Assembly: GCA_963733905.1 (NCBI GenBank)
Contig: CAVTEU010000003.1
Span: forward strand, 62,001 to 126,000
Reading direction: 5' to 3'
Source: DATADW01 sp963733905
Lineage (GTDB): Bacteria; Actinomycetota; Acidimicrobiia; Spongiisociales; DATADW01
Length of the DNA: 64,000 bases
Shown: one piece after another, positions 8,617 through 17,700 of the stretch
Numbering within the stretch: position 1 is the first letter of the stretch
Layout: each line of letters starts with the position of its first letter
Made by a program: the position numbers and the translations under genes
The notes under the pieces: model-generated
Seen by the model: only the letters and a program-made list of their open reading frames with translations
Told to the model about the DNA's origin: nothing
Database searches by the model: none

Positions 8617-10647
8617 ATGACTCTCGATCTGCGGCGCCTCAGGGCGTCGCTCACCTTGATGGTGACCGTGGGGGCGATCACCTCTTTGCTGCTCCCGGTT
8701 CCAGTCGCCGCCGCTGATGAGGGCGTGGCGCCGATCGGCGGAGTTGAGCTGCTCGACCCTCCGGCGCGTATCTGTGGCAACAAAGCGCAGCTCGACGGCC
8801 CGTCCAGTCCGCCCGACGGGGCGGTGGTGATCCAACCGGGAACCAACGTCTCCGATGTCACCAACAATCACGGTGCCGGCACCGTCTTCTGGCTGGCGCC
8901 TGGTACCCACACCACCGGGCCGGGCCAGTACGACAACATCACTCCGAAACAGGGGAACAAGTACATCGGGGCGCCCGGCGCCGTGCTCGACGGCAAAGGA
9001 GTGAACGCCTACGCCTTCACCGGTCAGGAGACCGGGGTCCGTATCGCCTACCTGACCATCCAGAATTTCGTCGCCCCCAACCAGGAAGGCGTTGTCAACC
9101 ACGACCAAGCAAACGGCTGGCTCATCGAGCACAACACCATCGCCAACAACTCGGGTGCCGCTCTGATGGGGGGTGCTCGCCAGGTCCTCCGCTACAACTG
9201 CATCGCCCACAACGGCCAGTACGGGCTCAACTACTTCCAGACCGGTGACGGGATCAAGGACGTCGTCGTCGACCACAACGAGATCGTCCGTAACAACACC
9301 GACCGGGTCGATCCCGATTGCGGCTGTTCCGGCGGGGCCAAGTTCTGGGCCGTCAACGGCGCCGAGATCACCAACAACTGGGTCCACGACAACTACGGCG
9401 TCGGCCTGTGGGCCGACACCAACAACCGGGACTTCCGGTTCGAAGGAAACCTGATCCAGGACAACGACGACGTCGGGCTGTTTTACGAGATCAGCTACAA
9501 CGCCATCATCCGCAACAACACCTTCAGGGAGAATGCCCACGAGGTGGGTCGCGGCAACGGGTTCCCCACCGGCGCCATCTACATATCGGAGTCCGGGGGC
9601 GACAGCCGCGTCGCCGGGCCGGCCACCATCGAGATCGTGGGCAACTGGTTCAAGGACAACTACAACGGAATCACGCTGTGGGAGAACGCCGACCGGTTCT
9701 GCAACTCCCCCAACAACTCGAGCAGCGACTACTGCACCCTCGTCGCCGATTTCGACCAGTGCCAGGAAGGGACGATTTCGCAATCGCCCAACTACGACGA
9801 CTGCCGGTGGAAGACACAGAACGTCGACATCCACGGCAACGTTTTCCAGATCGACCGCACCGCGATAGACGGGTGCGACGAAAACTGCGGCAAGAACGCC
9901 TTGTTCTCCAATTACGGCACCAGTCCCGATTGGTCGCCGTACATGGGAGATGTCATCGAGCAGGCGATCACGTTCGACCAGGACAACGTATTCCGCGACA
10001 ACACCTACATCGGCTCGTGGAAATTCGTCGCCTTCGACATCGGCAACGTGATGGGATGGAGCGATTGGCGGTCGGGTCCATACCGCCAGGACGCGGGGAG
10101 CGATCAGGTCGCCTTCGTCGACGTCCTTCCCGGACACACCTTCTTCGAGGACATCGAGTGGCTCAAGCAGGAGGGGATCACTCTCGGGTGCAACCCGCCC
10201 GACAACACCCGCTTCTGCCCCGAGGAGGACGTCTCCCGCGGTCAGATGGCTTCCTTCCTGGCTCGCGCCATGGATCTGCCCGCCGGCGCCGACGTCTTTG
10301 ACGACGACGAGGGCTCGACCCATGAGGACAACATCAACCGTCTCGCTGCCTCTGGGATCACACTCGGCTGCACCACGGACGGCCGCAGCTTCTGTCCAAA
10401 CGACCCGGTGACCCGGGCACAGATGGCCTCGTTCCTGGCACGGGCGTTCGATCTGCCCGCTGCTTCCGGGGACGCCTTCGACGACGATGACGGGTCCACC
10501 CATGAGGACAACATCAACCGTCTCGCCGCCTCCGGGATCACCCGCGGGTGCACCTCGGATGGCGCCAGCTACTGCCCGGCTGCGGCGGTGACCCGTGGCC
10601 AGATGGCGGGTTTTCTCCACCGCTCCGAGTCGTACCTGCCCGGCTGA
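8617..10647 (+). CDS. Secreted right-handed beta-helix protein with three C-terminal SLH-like repeats
   Basis: A 676-residue exported protein. The start is the ATG at 8617 behind GAGGAGAGG. The signal peptide spans about residues 1-32 and ends PVAAA. Residues about 60-470 are rich in N-N-T turns and repeated short strands (NNSGAALMGG, HDNYGVGLWAD, IIRNNTFREN), the pattern of pectate-lyase-like or NosD-like beta-helices. Three repeats follow at about 490-676, each with F-x-D-V or a D-rich turn, GIT-x-GC, FCP or YCP, and VTRAQMASFLARA. These are the divergent SLH-like repeats of Acidimicrobiia. It probably acts on or scaffolds a surface polysaccharide; enzymatic activity is not shown. Set between the sugar transferase and the Wzz/CpsD gene, it belongs to the polysaccharide locus. 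Confidence 0.85.
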   Translation: MTLDLRRLRASLTLMVTVGAITSLLLPVPVAAADEGVAPIGGVELLDPPARICGNKAQLDGPSSPPDGAVVIQPGTNVSDVTNNHGAGTVFWLAPGTHTTGPGQYDNITPKQGNKYIGAPGAVLDGKGVNAYAFTGQETGVRIAYLTIQNFVAPNQEGVVNHDQANGWLIEHNTIANNSGAALMGGARQVLRYNCIAHNGQYGLNYFQTGDGIKDVVVDHNEIVRNNTDRVDPDCGCSGGAKFWAVNGAEITNNWVHDNYGVGLWADTNNRDFRFEGNLIQDNDDVGLFYEISYNAIIRNNTFRENAHEVGRGNGFPTGAIYISESGGDSRVAGPATIEIVGNWFKDNYNGITLWENADRFCNSPNNSSSDYCTLVADFDQCQEGTISQSPNYDDCRWKTQNVDIHGNVFQIDRTAIDGCDENCGKNALFSNYGTSPDWSPYMGDVIEQAITFDQDNVFRDNTYIGSWKFVAFDIGNVMGWSDWRSGPYRQDAGSDQVAFVDVLPGHTFFEDIEWLKQEGITLGCNPPDNTRFCPEEDVSRGQMASFLARAMDLPAGADVFDDDEGSTHEDNINRLAASGITLGCTTDGRSFCPNDPVTRAQMASFLARAFDLPAASGDAFDDDDGSTHEDNINRLAASGITRGCTSDGASYCPAAAVTRGQMAGFLHRSESYLPG

Positions 10648-10697
10648 AGCTGGCGATAGGACTCAAGTCGTTCGGCTCGGGTGCCGATTCGACAACT

Positions 10698-10733
10698 GAG
10701 AACTCATCCGGTGCGGGGGCACCGGTGGTTCTC
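10698..10733 (+). terminator. Hairpin after the beta-helix gene
   Basis: CCGGTGC and GCACCGG form a 7-bp stem around GGGG, and GAGAAC/GTTCTC extends it across small bulges. It lies 50 bases after the stop and about 25 bases before the next start. It may act as a terminator or attenuator between the two genes; there is no T-tract. Confidence 0.45.
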
Positions 10734-10758
10734 GGTCCTGAACGGTTCGACATAGCGC

Positions 10759-12990
10759 ATGAGCACCGGGAGTGGGATGCCAACGGGTGAAGAAACCGGC
10801 CTTTTCGAGCCGACGATCTTGGGTTCGGTCAGGCGCTACTGGCGTGTCGTCGTCGTTGTCTTCGCGTTGTTCCTCATGCTCGGACTCATCGGCACCCGTC
10901 TCCAGCCGTTGCCCGACATCTGGACGTCAGAGGCCAGCCTCGTAGTCGAGGATCCCAAGACTGGAGCGCTGTTCGATCAGAACAACGCCCAGCCGGGGAG
11001 ATACGTCGAAAACCAGGTGGCGTTTATCGAGTCCACTCCTGTTGCCAAGCGCGCCGCCCAGATCGCCAGCCGGGAGCCCGGCGTCGACCTCACCACCGAG
11101 GAAGTCGCCGCAGGTCTCACCGTGCTCGCCAGCGCCCAGAACGATGTGATCCGGCTCACCTTCTCCGCAGACGGGGAACCCAATGCGATCGAGGGCGTGA
11201 ACGCGGTGATCGCCGCCTACAAGCAGGTGGTGGTCGAGGAAGCGGAGCAGAGCCTGGAGGACGTTGTTGCTCAGCTCGAGGAACTGATCGCCAACAGCGA
11301 TGAGCGAATCGCCGAACTCGATAGCCAAATCGAAGAGCAGGGAGGGTCGGTGGAGACGGGCTCCGGCCAGGGTGTTTCTGACCTCCTCGCCCGCCAGGCG
11401 GAGCTGCAGGAGGCTCGCCGTGGGGCCAGCGAGGCCGAGAAGGAGCGGATCGACGCCGACTTGGCCTCCATAGGCCAGCAGCTCATAAACCTGCAGACGG
11501 CCGGAGCCATCGAGACTCAAGACCCCGTCGTCGGCGAATTGGTCCAGAGGCGTCAGACAGAGGTCGCCAACCGTGACCTTCTCCGCCAACAGGCGACCCA
11601 GGCCAAGGTCGACACGCAGGTTGCGGGGAGCGGTGTGATCCTCGCTTCGGAAGCGGTCGACGCAACGCCACCGCCACAGCGTGAGTTCGTCCGAAACATC
11701 GGCCTGGCCGGTGCACTAGGGCTGGTGATGGGTATCGGCAGCGCCTACTACTTCGCGCTGCGGAAGCGGTCCTTCACCGTCAAGACCCAGCCCGAGGTCG
11801 TGCTGCGCGCTCCCCTCCTGGCCGAAGTCCCCGATTTCCGTGACGAGAAGATCCGCTCGGTGCTGCCGGTCATGACCGATCCAACCTCGGCGTCGGCCGA
11901 GGCGTTCCGGTTCGCCGCTTCGGCACTCATGAGCAGACGACATGAGGCGGTGCGTCCCGAGAACGACAGCGCCGACTCCCTGGTCGTACTGATCGTCTCG
12001 GCGACCGACGGCGCCGGGAAGTCGGTGATGGTGGCCAACACCGCGTTGACCGCCGCCGCCGAGGGAGCAAGGGTGCTCGCCCTCGATGCCGACCTGGGAC
12101 ATCAGGGCTTGAGCGCACTGTTCGAAGGCGGCGACACCAAGACCGTGGGCACCGCGGCGGGGATCACCGCCAATCGCCTCGCTCTGGTCGATGGCGGGCG
12201 GCTCGATCTGGTCGGTGCGGCGGATCTTCCCGACGGCGGGCTCGAGATGCTCGCCTCGGAGCAGGGCGAGGGACTGCTCGAGAAACTGCGCGCCGACTAC
12301 GACCTCGTCCTCATAGATGCACCACCCCTGTTGACGGTGGCGTACACGAGCACTCTCCTCGGTCACGTCGACGGGGTCATCGCGGTGGTGCCGCATGGCA
12401 GCCCGGTGGTCCGCTACGAAGAGGTCCGCGACCGAGTCGAGCTGAACCGCGCTCCGTTGCTCGGGTACCTATACAACCTCGCACCACTGAGCCGCGAGAT
12501 GGCCTCGGTGTCGGTCCGGGCGAGCACCGTGTTCCATCGGGAGCGCCTCCGCAGCTCGGACACGCCCGTGGAGGCCGCCCCGCAACCGAGCAATGGAAGC
12601 AGCCCGGACCGACCGACCAAGAAGTCGTGGCGAACTGCACTTCGTCGGCCCGAGACTCCCGAGACGAAGGAGCCGGCCGCCGACCTCGCGGCGGCGGCAA
12701 CCGCCCCACCCGAGCCAGCCGGCCAAGCTTCGGGAAACGGGAGCCTTGTCGCCGTGACCGCAGGCACCCGTCCTCTCCGAGTTGGTGCTCGGCACCGGTG
12801 CCTCCTCCGAGCTCGAGGACTACCTGTACACAATGGTCCTCGAGTCCGTCCTTGGGGGAGTCGACCAAGCGGGGCGGCTGATCGGGCCGGCGCCCGAGGT
12901 GAAGACCCAGCCCTTCACCCCTCTGCTCAGGATCAAGGATTGGCCCACGCTGGGCACCATCGTCCTTCGTCGTCTCCAAGACGGTCTTGA
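10759..12990 (+). CDS. Polysaccharide co-polymerase fused to CpsD-type ATPase (Wzz-CpsD)
   Basis: This protein controls chain length and export of a surface polysaccharide. Residues about 24-46 form TM1. A long periplasmic coiled-coil region follows (about 160-285), TM2 is at about 313-335, and then a cytoplasmic bacterial-tyrosine-kinase-like ATPase. That domain has Walker A DGAGKS (about 417-422), Walker A' ALDADLG (about 441-447) and Walker B VLIDAPP. No Tyr-rich tail is visible, so autokinase activity is doubtful. From about residue 590 it is low-complexity Pro/Ala/Thr. After about 12765 the frame turns into composition unlike coding sequence; a neighbouring frame (next entry) takes over, so the true end is uncertain. 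The ATG at 10777, behind GGGAGTGGG, is an alternative start. Confidence 0.85.
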   Translation: MSTGSGMPTGEETGLFEPTILGSVRRYWRVVVVVFALFLMLGLIGTRLQPLPDIWTSEASLVVEDPKTGALFDQNNAQPGRYVENQVAFIESTPVAKRAAQIASREPGVDLTTEEVAAGLTVLASAQNDVIRLTFSADGEPNAIEGVNAVIAAYKQVVVEEAEQSLEDVVAQLEELIANSDERIAELDSQIEEQGGSVETGSGQGVSDLLARQAELQEARRGASEAEKERIDADLASIGQQLINLQTAGAIETQDPVVGELVQRRQTEVANRDLLRQQATQAKVDTQVAGSGVILASEAVDATPPPQREFVRNIGLAGALGLVMGIGSAYYFALRKRSFTVKTQPEVVLRAPLLAEVPDFRDEKIRSVLPVMTDPTSASAEAFRFAASALMSRRHEAVRPENDSADSLVVLIVSATDGAGKSVMVANTALTAAAEGARVLALDADLGHQGLSALFEGGDTKTVGTAAGITANRLALVDGGRLDLVGAADLPDGGLEMLASEQGEGLLEKLRADYDLVLIDAPPLLTVAYTSTLLGHVDGVIAVVPHGSPVVRYEEVRDRVELNRAPLLGYLYNLAPLSREMASVSVRASTVFHRERLRSSDTPVEAAPQPSNGSSPDRPTKKSWRTALRRPETPETKEPAADLAAAATAPPEPAGQASGNGSLVAVTAGTRPLRVGARHRCLLRARGLPVHNGPRVRPWGSRPSGAADRAGARGEDPALHPSAQDQGLAHAGHHRPSSSPRRS

Positions 12991-13546
12991 CACGCCGAGC
13001 GCAAGGACGTTGGAGAAGGAACTGGTGGTGGCGCTCGACTACCCGGCGGCCGACGCTGCGGCCGCAATCGACAACTGGGCGAGAGACCGTTTCTTCGCCC
13101 GGCATGTCGAGCTCACCGACCGGAACCCCGAGGTATGGCACATCAGGAGCAGCCAGGGCACCTTCCAGGCACTTGTCGACTCCACCGCCTGCACCCGCGC
13201 CAGCATCGAACAGCTGCGACTTGGGATGCTGAGCGACCTGATCGAGGTGTTCAACCGCAGGCTGAGGACGGCGGTGGAGGCGGGCAGGGAGATGGAGATC
13301 TCCGAGATCGACGCCCGGCTCAAGGAACTGCGCACCTTCCACATCGTCCTCGGATGGCTCGACGAAGGCACCACCCCGGATGCCCGCATCTTCTATCCAT
13401 GGCGTGATTCCAAGGCGCAGCCGGCCGGATGGCATCCGCAGTTCAGCGAGGGGATACGCCCGAACATCGCGCCAATCCAACGCCTCGGATTGCTCTCCTC
13501 TCCGGTGCTCTCCGGGGAAGAACTGCAGACCTTCGCCCCGGCATGA
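12782..13546 (+). CDS. Unrecognised protein or tail of the preceding gene; C-terminus resembles PglX-type methyltransferase ends
   Basis: About 254 residues with good codon composition but no ATG and no Shine-Dalgarno. It either starts at TTG/GTG near 12782 or is joined to the Wzz-CpsD gene by a one-base error near 12765. I do not recognise it as a whole. The segments RNPEVWHIRSSQGTFQALV, EISEIDARLKELRTF and GWHPQFSEGIRPNIAPIQRL are arranged like the extreme C-terminus of large BREX/PglX or Eco57I-type adenine methyltransferases (fold motif ...DDGVRxNI.P). That likeness is from memory and weak. No methyltransferase catalytic motif is present. Its stop overlaps the next start by 4 bases (ATGA), tying it to the polysaccharide operon. 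Confidence 0.5.
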   Translation: MVLGTGASSELEDYLYTMVLESVLGGVDQAGRLIGPAPEVKTQPFTPLLRIKDWPTLGTIVLRRLQDGLDTPSARTLEKELVVALDYPAADAAAAIDNWARDRFFARHVELTDRNPEVWHIRSSQGTFQALVDSTACTRASIEQLRLGMLSDLIEVFNRRLRTAVEAGREMEISEIDARLKELRTFHIVLGWLDEGTTPDARIFYPWRDSKAQPAGWHPQFSEGIRPNIAPIQRLGLLSSPVLSGEELQTFAPA

Positions 13547-14929
13547 GGTTGCTCCGCCGGCTCGAGCGCCCGACACCGGCACTGCTGGGCATCATCCTCG
13601 TCATATTGGCGCTCAGCCCGGAACTCAAGATGAGGATCCGCGACGCTGCATCTGCCTTCGGCGGCTCGGTCGACCTTCAGATCCTGGTGGAACTGGCCCT
13701 GTGGATCGCGATCGGCGCCTGGGTTGGTGTGATCCTCGCCAAGGGGTTGGCAGCGCGCACCTACTCGTTCGCCACCCTGGGCGGACCCCTCCGCTTGGTA
13801 TTGATCTTTGTAGTCCTGGTCCTGCTCACCGCGGCCGTCTCCTTCTCGATCCGGTCGGTGATCCGCGGCATCCAGTTCCTCGTCCTCGCCATGACGTTGC
13901 TGTTGATCTTCGGAGAGACCCGGCGCGACCCCGAGTTCTTTCCGGCGATGTGGATCTGGGTGCGACGTTGCTTCGTGGCGACGATCGTCATCTCGATGGT
14001 CATCTCGGCCGTGCTCCCAATCTGGGAGCCGCACATCGATGTCGACGGCTACGCACGCTACCGCTGGTTTGCCGTACATCCCATCCCGGTCGGCGGGATG
14101 ACAGGTGTGGCGATTCTCATGCTGATGGGGACAAAGCTCGGCCTACCCGACCGCACCGTGGGCCGGGTCTGGAGGCTTCTGGCGATATTGGCCGTCCCGG
14201 CACTTGCGGTGGCGCTGGTGGCCACACGCACCAGGGGCGGGCTGTTGGCTTTCGTCTTTGGAGCGTTGGTGCTGCTCGCGCTGGCACCGCGCGGGCCGGC
14301 CAAACGCCTCGGCACGATGGCGCTGGGCGTCATCATCCTGGCGTTGACCATGGCGTTGGCCACACCGGCCGGGCAAGAAGTCGCCGAGCGAGTGCTCACC
14401 CGAGGTCAGACCACCGAACAGATCACGTCGCTTTCACAGCGCACCGAGTTGATGGCAATTGCTGGAGATCTTTTTGCCGAGAGACCGCTCTTCGGCCACG
14501 GCTACATCATGGCGGGCCCAATTTTCACCACCTACTTCCCAGTGGGCGGGTGATGGGCACAACGTGCTTGTCGAGATCGGAGTCGACATGGGGATCGCCG
14601 GCTTGGTCGTCTTCCTCACGTTGCTTGCGGTGTCGGTGGTCGCCTTTGTCCGCGCTTGGAGGTCACGCCGCAGTTCGGCGCTGCGTTCGGTGGCACCGGA
14701 GATCGCTGCCATGTTCGTTCTCATAATTCTCATGGGGGTGATCTCGCCGGGGATCGGCGGTCACGTCGGATACGAGGCTGTCGGATTTCTCCTGTTCGTC
14801 ACCTTCGCCGACGTATACCGCAGCAGCACTCGTCTCGAAGCACGCGCCGCAGTCAAGAAGCGGGCTCGCCTCGGTGGCCAGCAGATGACGTTGGCTCAGC
14901 GCCCACTCCGCTCGAGAGCCTCGGCGTAG
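13543..14929 (+). CDS. O-antigen ligase / polymerase-like membrane protein (frameshift near 14550)
   Basis: A polytopic membrane protein of the Wzy/WaaL class, with about 10-12 hydrophobic segments between residues 15 and 440, a large loop after ERVLTRGQTTEQ, and the motif GHGYIMAGPIF...DGHNVLVEIGVDMGI, typical of the ligase loop and following helix. It would polymerise or ligate the repeat unit made by this locus. An extra G in GCGGG near 14548 creates a premature TGA; deleting it joins the two halves to 461 residues. The ATG at 13543 overlaps the preceding stop. The 3' end overlaps the converging GT4 gene by about 34 bases. Confidence 0.8.
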
Positions 14930-16070
14930 GTCTGCTCGAGAGCCATCAAACCGACCGTCGGTGTGTATCGCTCCAAGTAGCGATCCCGGTTCGCCTCACC
15001 GACCGCGTCCAACTCGATTCCTGCGTTGGCCAACATCGACAGCGTCTCCGACCAGGCGGCTACGTCGCCCGGACCGGGAAGAAGGGCCGGATGCGCGTCG
15101 CCGATGACCTCTGGTATCCCACCGGCATCCGGAAGCGACGACCGGCATTCCCGCCGCCATTCCCTCGATAAGGACGAGACCGAACGGCTCGTACGAGAGC
15201 GAGGGAACCAGCAGCGCCCGAGCCGACCGCAACTCCTTGGCCAACTCGTCCGGGGACATCCACCCGGCCAACTCGACGCCTCCAATCTTGCGCTGCTCCA
15301 CATCGGCGCGGAGCGGCCCATCCCCGATGATCCGAAGCGTGAGGTCGCCGGTGTCGCTGACCGACCATGCATCCAGCAGCATCCCGATCCCCTTCTCTGC
15401 GCTGAGCCGGCCCACGAACAGCACGGTGCCCGATGAGCTCGGGGGATAGGTGCGGGGGCCGGCGTCGGGAACGAAATGGGGCTTCACTCTTATCCGCTCA
15501 GGCGGGAGTGCGGTGTCGAGCAGCAACTTGACGGGCGAACTCGCTCATCACCACGAACAGATCGACCGCCCCTTCCCACAAATCGAGCACTCGTTGGAGC
15601 CCGATGGCACCTGCGACCGCAATCGACTGCGGAAGAGACCCGCGATAGCAGCGGTACCTGATTCCCGGGAGCGGAGCCCGGCCAACACAGAGCTGGCAGA
15701 TCTCACCGTCGCGAAAGAGCTGGCCATTGAGACATGCGACCCGGTAGTTGTGGAGTGTCATCACCGTCGGTATCCGCCGGCGGCGCAGCGTCGAAAGCAC
15801 GGAGGAGGAGAGCGAGTACCAAGTGTTGTGGACGTGTGCCAGGTCGGGTCGGTGCGAGTCGATCACCCGACTCAGTGCCGCGGCGGAGAAGGGGTTCCAC
15901 GGTGAGAGCGCCAGCGCAGTTGCCGAGGCAAGCGGACCTGATGGATTCAGTACCTCGTGGAACTCGACCCGATGACCGGCGCCGGTGAGTACCTCGCGCT
16001 CGGCCACAACTACGGCGTCCTCGCCCCCCGGGTTGCGGTATCGGTTGTGAACTTGGAGAACATCAAAGTG
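14896..16070 (-). CDS. Glycosyltransferase family 4 (two frameshifts, N-terminus unclear)
   Basis: A GT4 retaining glycosyltransferase. The N-terminal half has HNRYRNPGGEDAVV and DLAHVHNTWYSLS. The middle has VLFVGRLSAEKGIGMLLDAW. The nucleotide-sugar end has SYEPFGLVLIEGMAAGMPVVAS, then DAGGIPEVIGD in a third frame. Frames change near 15515 and 15140. No good start codon is in frame at the 5' end: an ATG at 16061-16063 is off by one base from the conserved VLQVHNRY, so a third indel is likely there. It lies opposite in direction to the rest of the first polysaccharide locus, between ligase and flippase. Confidence 0.8.
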
Positions 16071-16308
16071 AGGGCCCGAGGCCTGTCCTTGCGGGCCCGA
16101 AGGCTCACTGCCGGTCGGCGGTCATATGGCGGACTTGCGAACCATTGGTGATATCCGCCATCTCCGCTCAAATTCGAGGCCGATACAGCCGAATATCTTA
16201 TGACGGCACGGCAGCATCGTCGTTGTCGTCAACTGTCGAGGAGTGGGGACTCTGTGGCCGACCTGAAGCGGCTTACCGCGTCTTGCGGACAATTCGGACA
16301 CGTCACCA

Positions 16309-17645
16309 ATGACGCGGCGGATTCGACGTGTCCGCGCACTGTGCCGCACGGTCTGGGCGGATCAATTGAGATCGCTCAAGGTCCGAATCTCGGCGGGCGT
16401 GGTCGATGCCGGGCTCTCGTCGCTCCAAGGTTTCGCCGTCGGTCTGGCTGCCGTCACGATGCTCGACCCGGCGAGCCTGGGTGTCTACGCCGTCTTCTAC
16501 GCCGCTTGCCAGCTCGCCATGGCTCTTCCCTCCGAATTGGTGTCTGATACCGGCGGAGCTGGCCGCAGTGTCGCTCCCCGAACAGAAGCGGCTCGTCGTG
16601 CTTCCCCGCTCGCTCCGAGTGGGTGTCCTGCCGGCGCTTCTCGCCGGGCTGCTGACACTCATCGCGGTACCGGTCACTGCTGGGGTGACGAGCGCGAGCC
16701 ACCTTCTCGCCTTGGCGATCCCCACCGTCGTCGCCGCCACGCTGGGACCGCCCGAAGAGCACATCAGGAGGATGCTCCACCTGGAGGGTCGGTCTCTTGC
16801 CGCGGTAGCTGCGGCAACGGCGATGCTGGTCGCATCCGGGCTGGTCATCGTCGGCCTCGCCCTTACCCCGATCGACCGGGTCTGGATACCGCAGACCGCC
16901 CTCGCTGCGGGCAACCTGGCCTCGCTCATCACCGGGTTGTTGCTGGCCCGCTCCGGGTTCATCGGACGTGTGGCCGGGATCGACCTTCGTCTCCGTAGCC
17001 CTGATCCGCACCGGTCGCTGGATGCTGGTCCAGGGGGCGGTACCGATGGTCTCACTGTTTGCAGCTTCGGCCCTGGTAACCAGGCTCGCCGGCCCAGAGT
17101 TCCTCGGATACGCCGAAGCGGCGCGCACCGTGAGCCAACCGGTCATCGTGCTCGGGCTCGGTCTGCTGCGGGTGCTGGGACCGAGATCGGTGGAGGCAGG
17201 CCTTACCCACAGCGTCGAATGGGGACGGCGCAACGCACGCATGTACCGGCGGCTGCTATTCGGGGGCACCGCTCTCTATATGGCACTGGTGGGTTGGGAC
17301 TGGTCGCTCAACCCGTTCACCTACCTTGTTCCGTCCGCATATGTGATGCCGGGACTCGTCCTGCTGACTGCGGCCGGCAACGCCCTCAACAGCTCGGTTT
17401 TCCCCGAGCGGGCAGAGCTGTGGGGCGGGGGCAGGGCGCCGGCCGTGGCTGCCATCGAGTCCATCACGTCGCTTCTCACCGTCGCCCTGGCAGCCACCGC
17501 GGGCTGGACATTGGCCTACGCCCGGCCACTCGGTCGCCTCTTCCAAGGCGTGGGCAACGTCGTCGCCTACCAACGCCAGCTGGGCAAGATGTATCGGCAA
17601 GTAGGGCGGACGGCGGACGGCAGAAGAAGAGACGGAAGACGGTAG
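16309..17645 (+). CDS. Polysaccharide flippase-like membrane protein (two frameshifts)
   Basis: Three frames read in series (changes near 16545 and 16990) give a hydrophobic protein of about 445 residues with roughly 12 membrane segments. Examples are GLSSLQGFAVGLAAVTML, LLALAIPTVVAATLG and MVSLFAASALVTRLAGPEF. Size and layout fit a Wzx/MATE-like flippase that moves lipid-linked repeat units across the membrane. The assignment rests on topology and on its place in the locus, not on a sequence signature. The last 15 or so residues (GRTADGRRRDGRR) are low-complexity and read into a GACGG-type repeat, so the natural C-terminus may be shorter. Confidence 0.65.
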
Positions 17646-17665
17646 ACGGAAGGCGGAAGTCGCCC
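17596..17665. repeat. Purine-rich GACGG/GAAG low-complexity tract
   Basis: Irregular repeats of GACGG, GGAAG and AGAC units cover the end of the flippase gene and the short gap before the converging sigma-factor gene. This composition is unlike either neighbour. It may be an intergenic repeat element fused in frame to the flippase C-terminus. Confidence 0.5.
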
Positions 17666-17700
17666 GACTATTGGATTGACGGCATGCATGCGCCTCTGGC

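Noticed and set aside
8353..10620. A 755-codon open frame on the minus strand opposite the beta-helix gene
   Set aside because: It is Val/Gly/Asp-rich antisense of a high-GC coding gene, has no recognisable domain, and the plus strand carries a signal peptide, a beta-helix and SLH-like repeats.
12377..13582. A 401-codon minus-strand open frame across the Wzz-CpsD tail
   Set aside because: No domain is recognisable, and the plus strand is coding with operon overlap at the ligase start.
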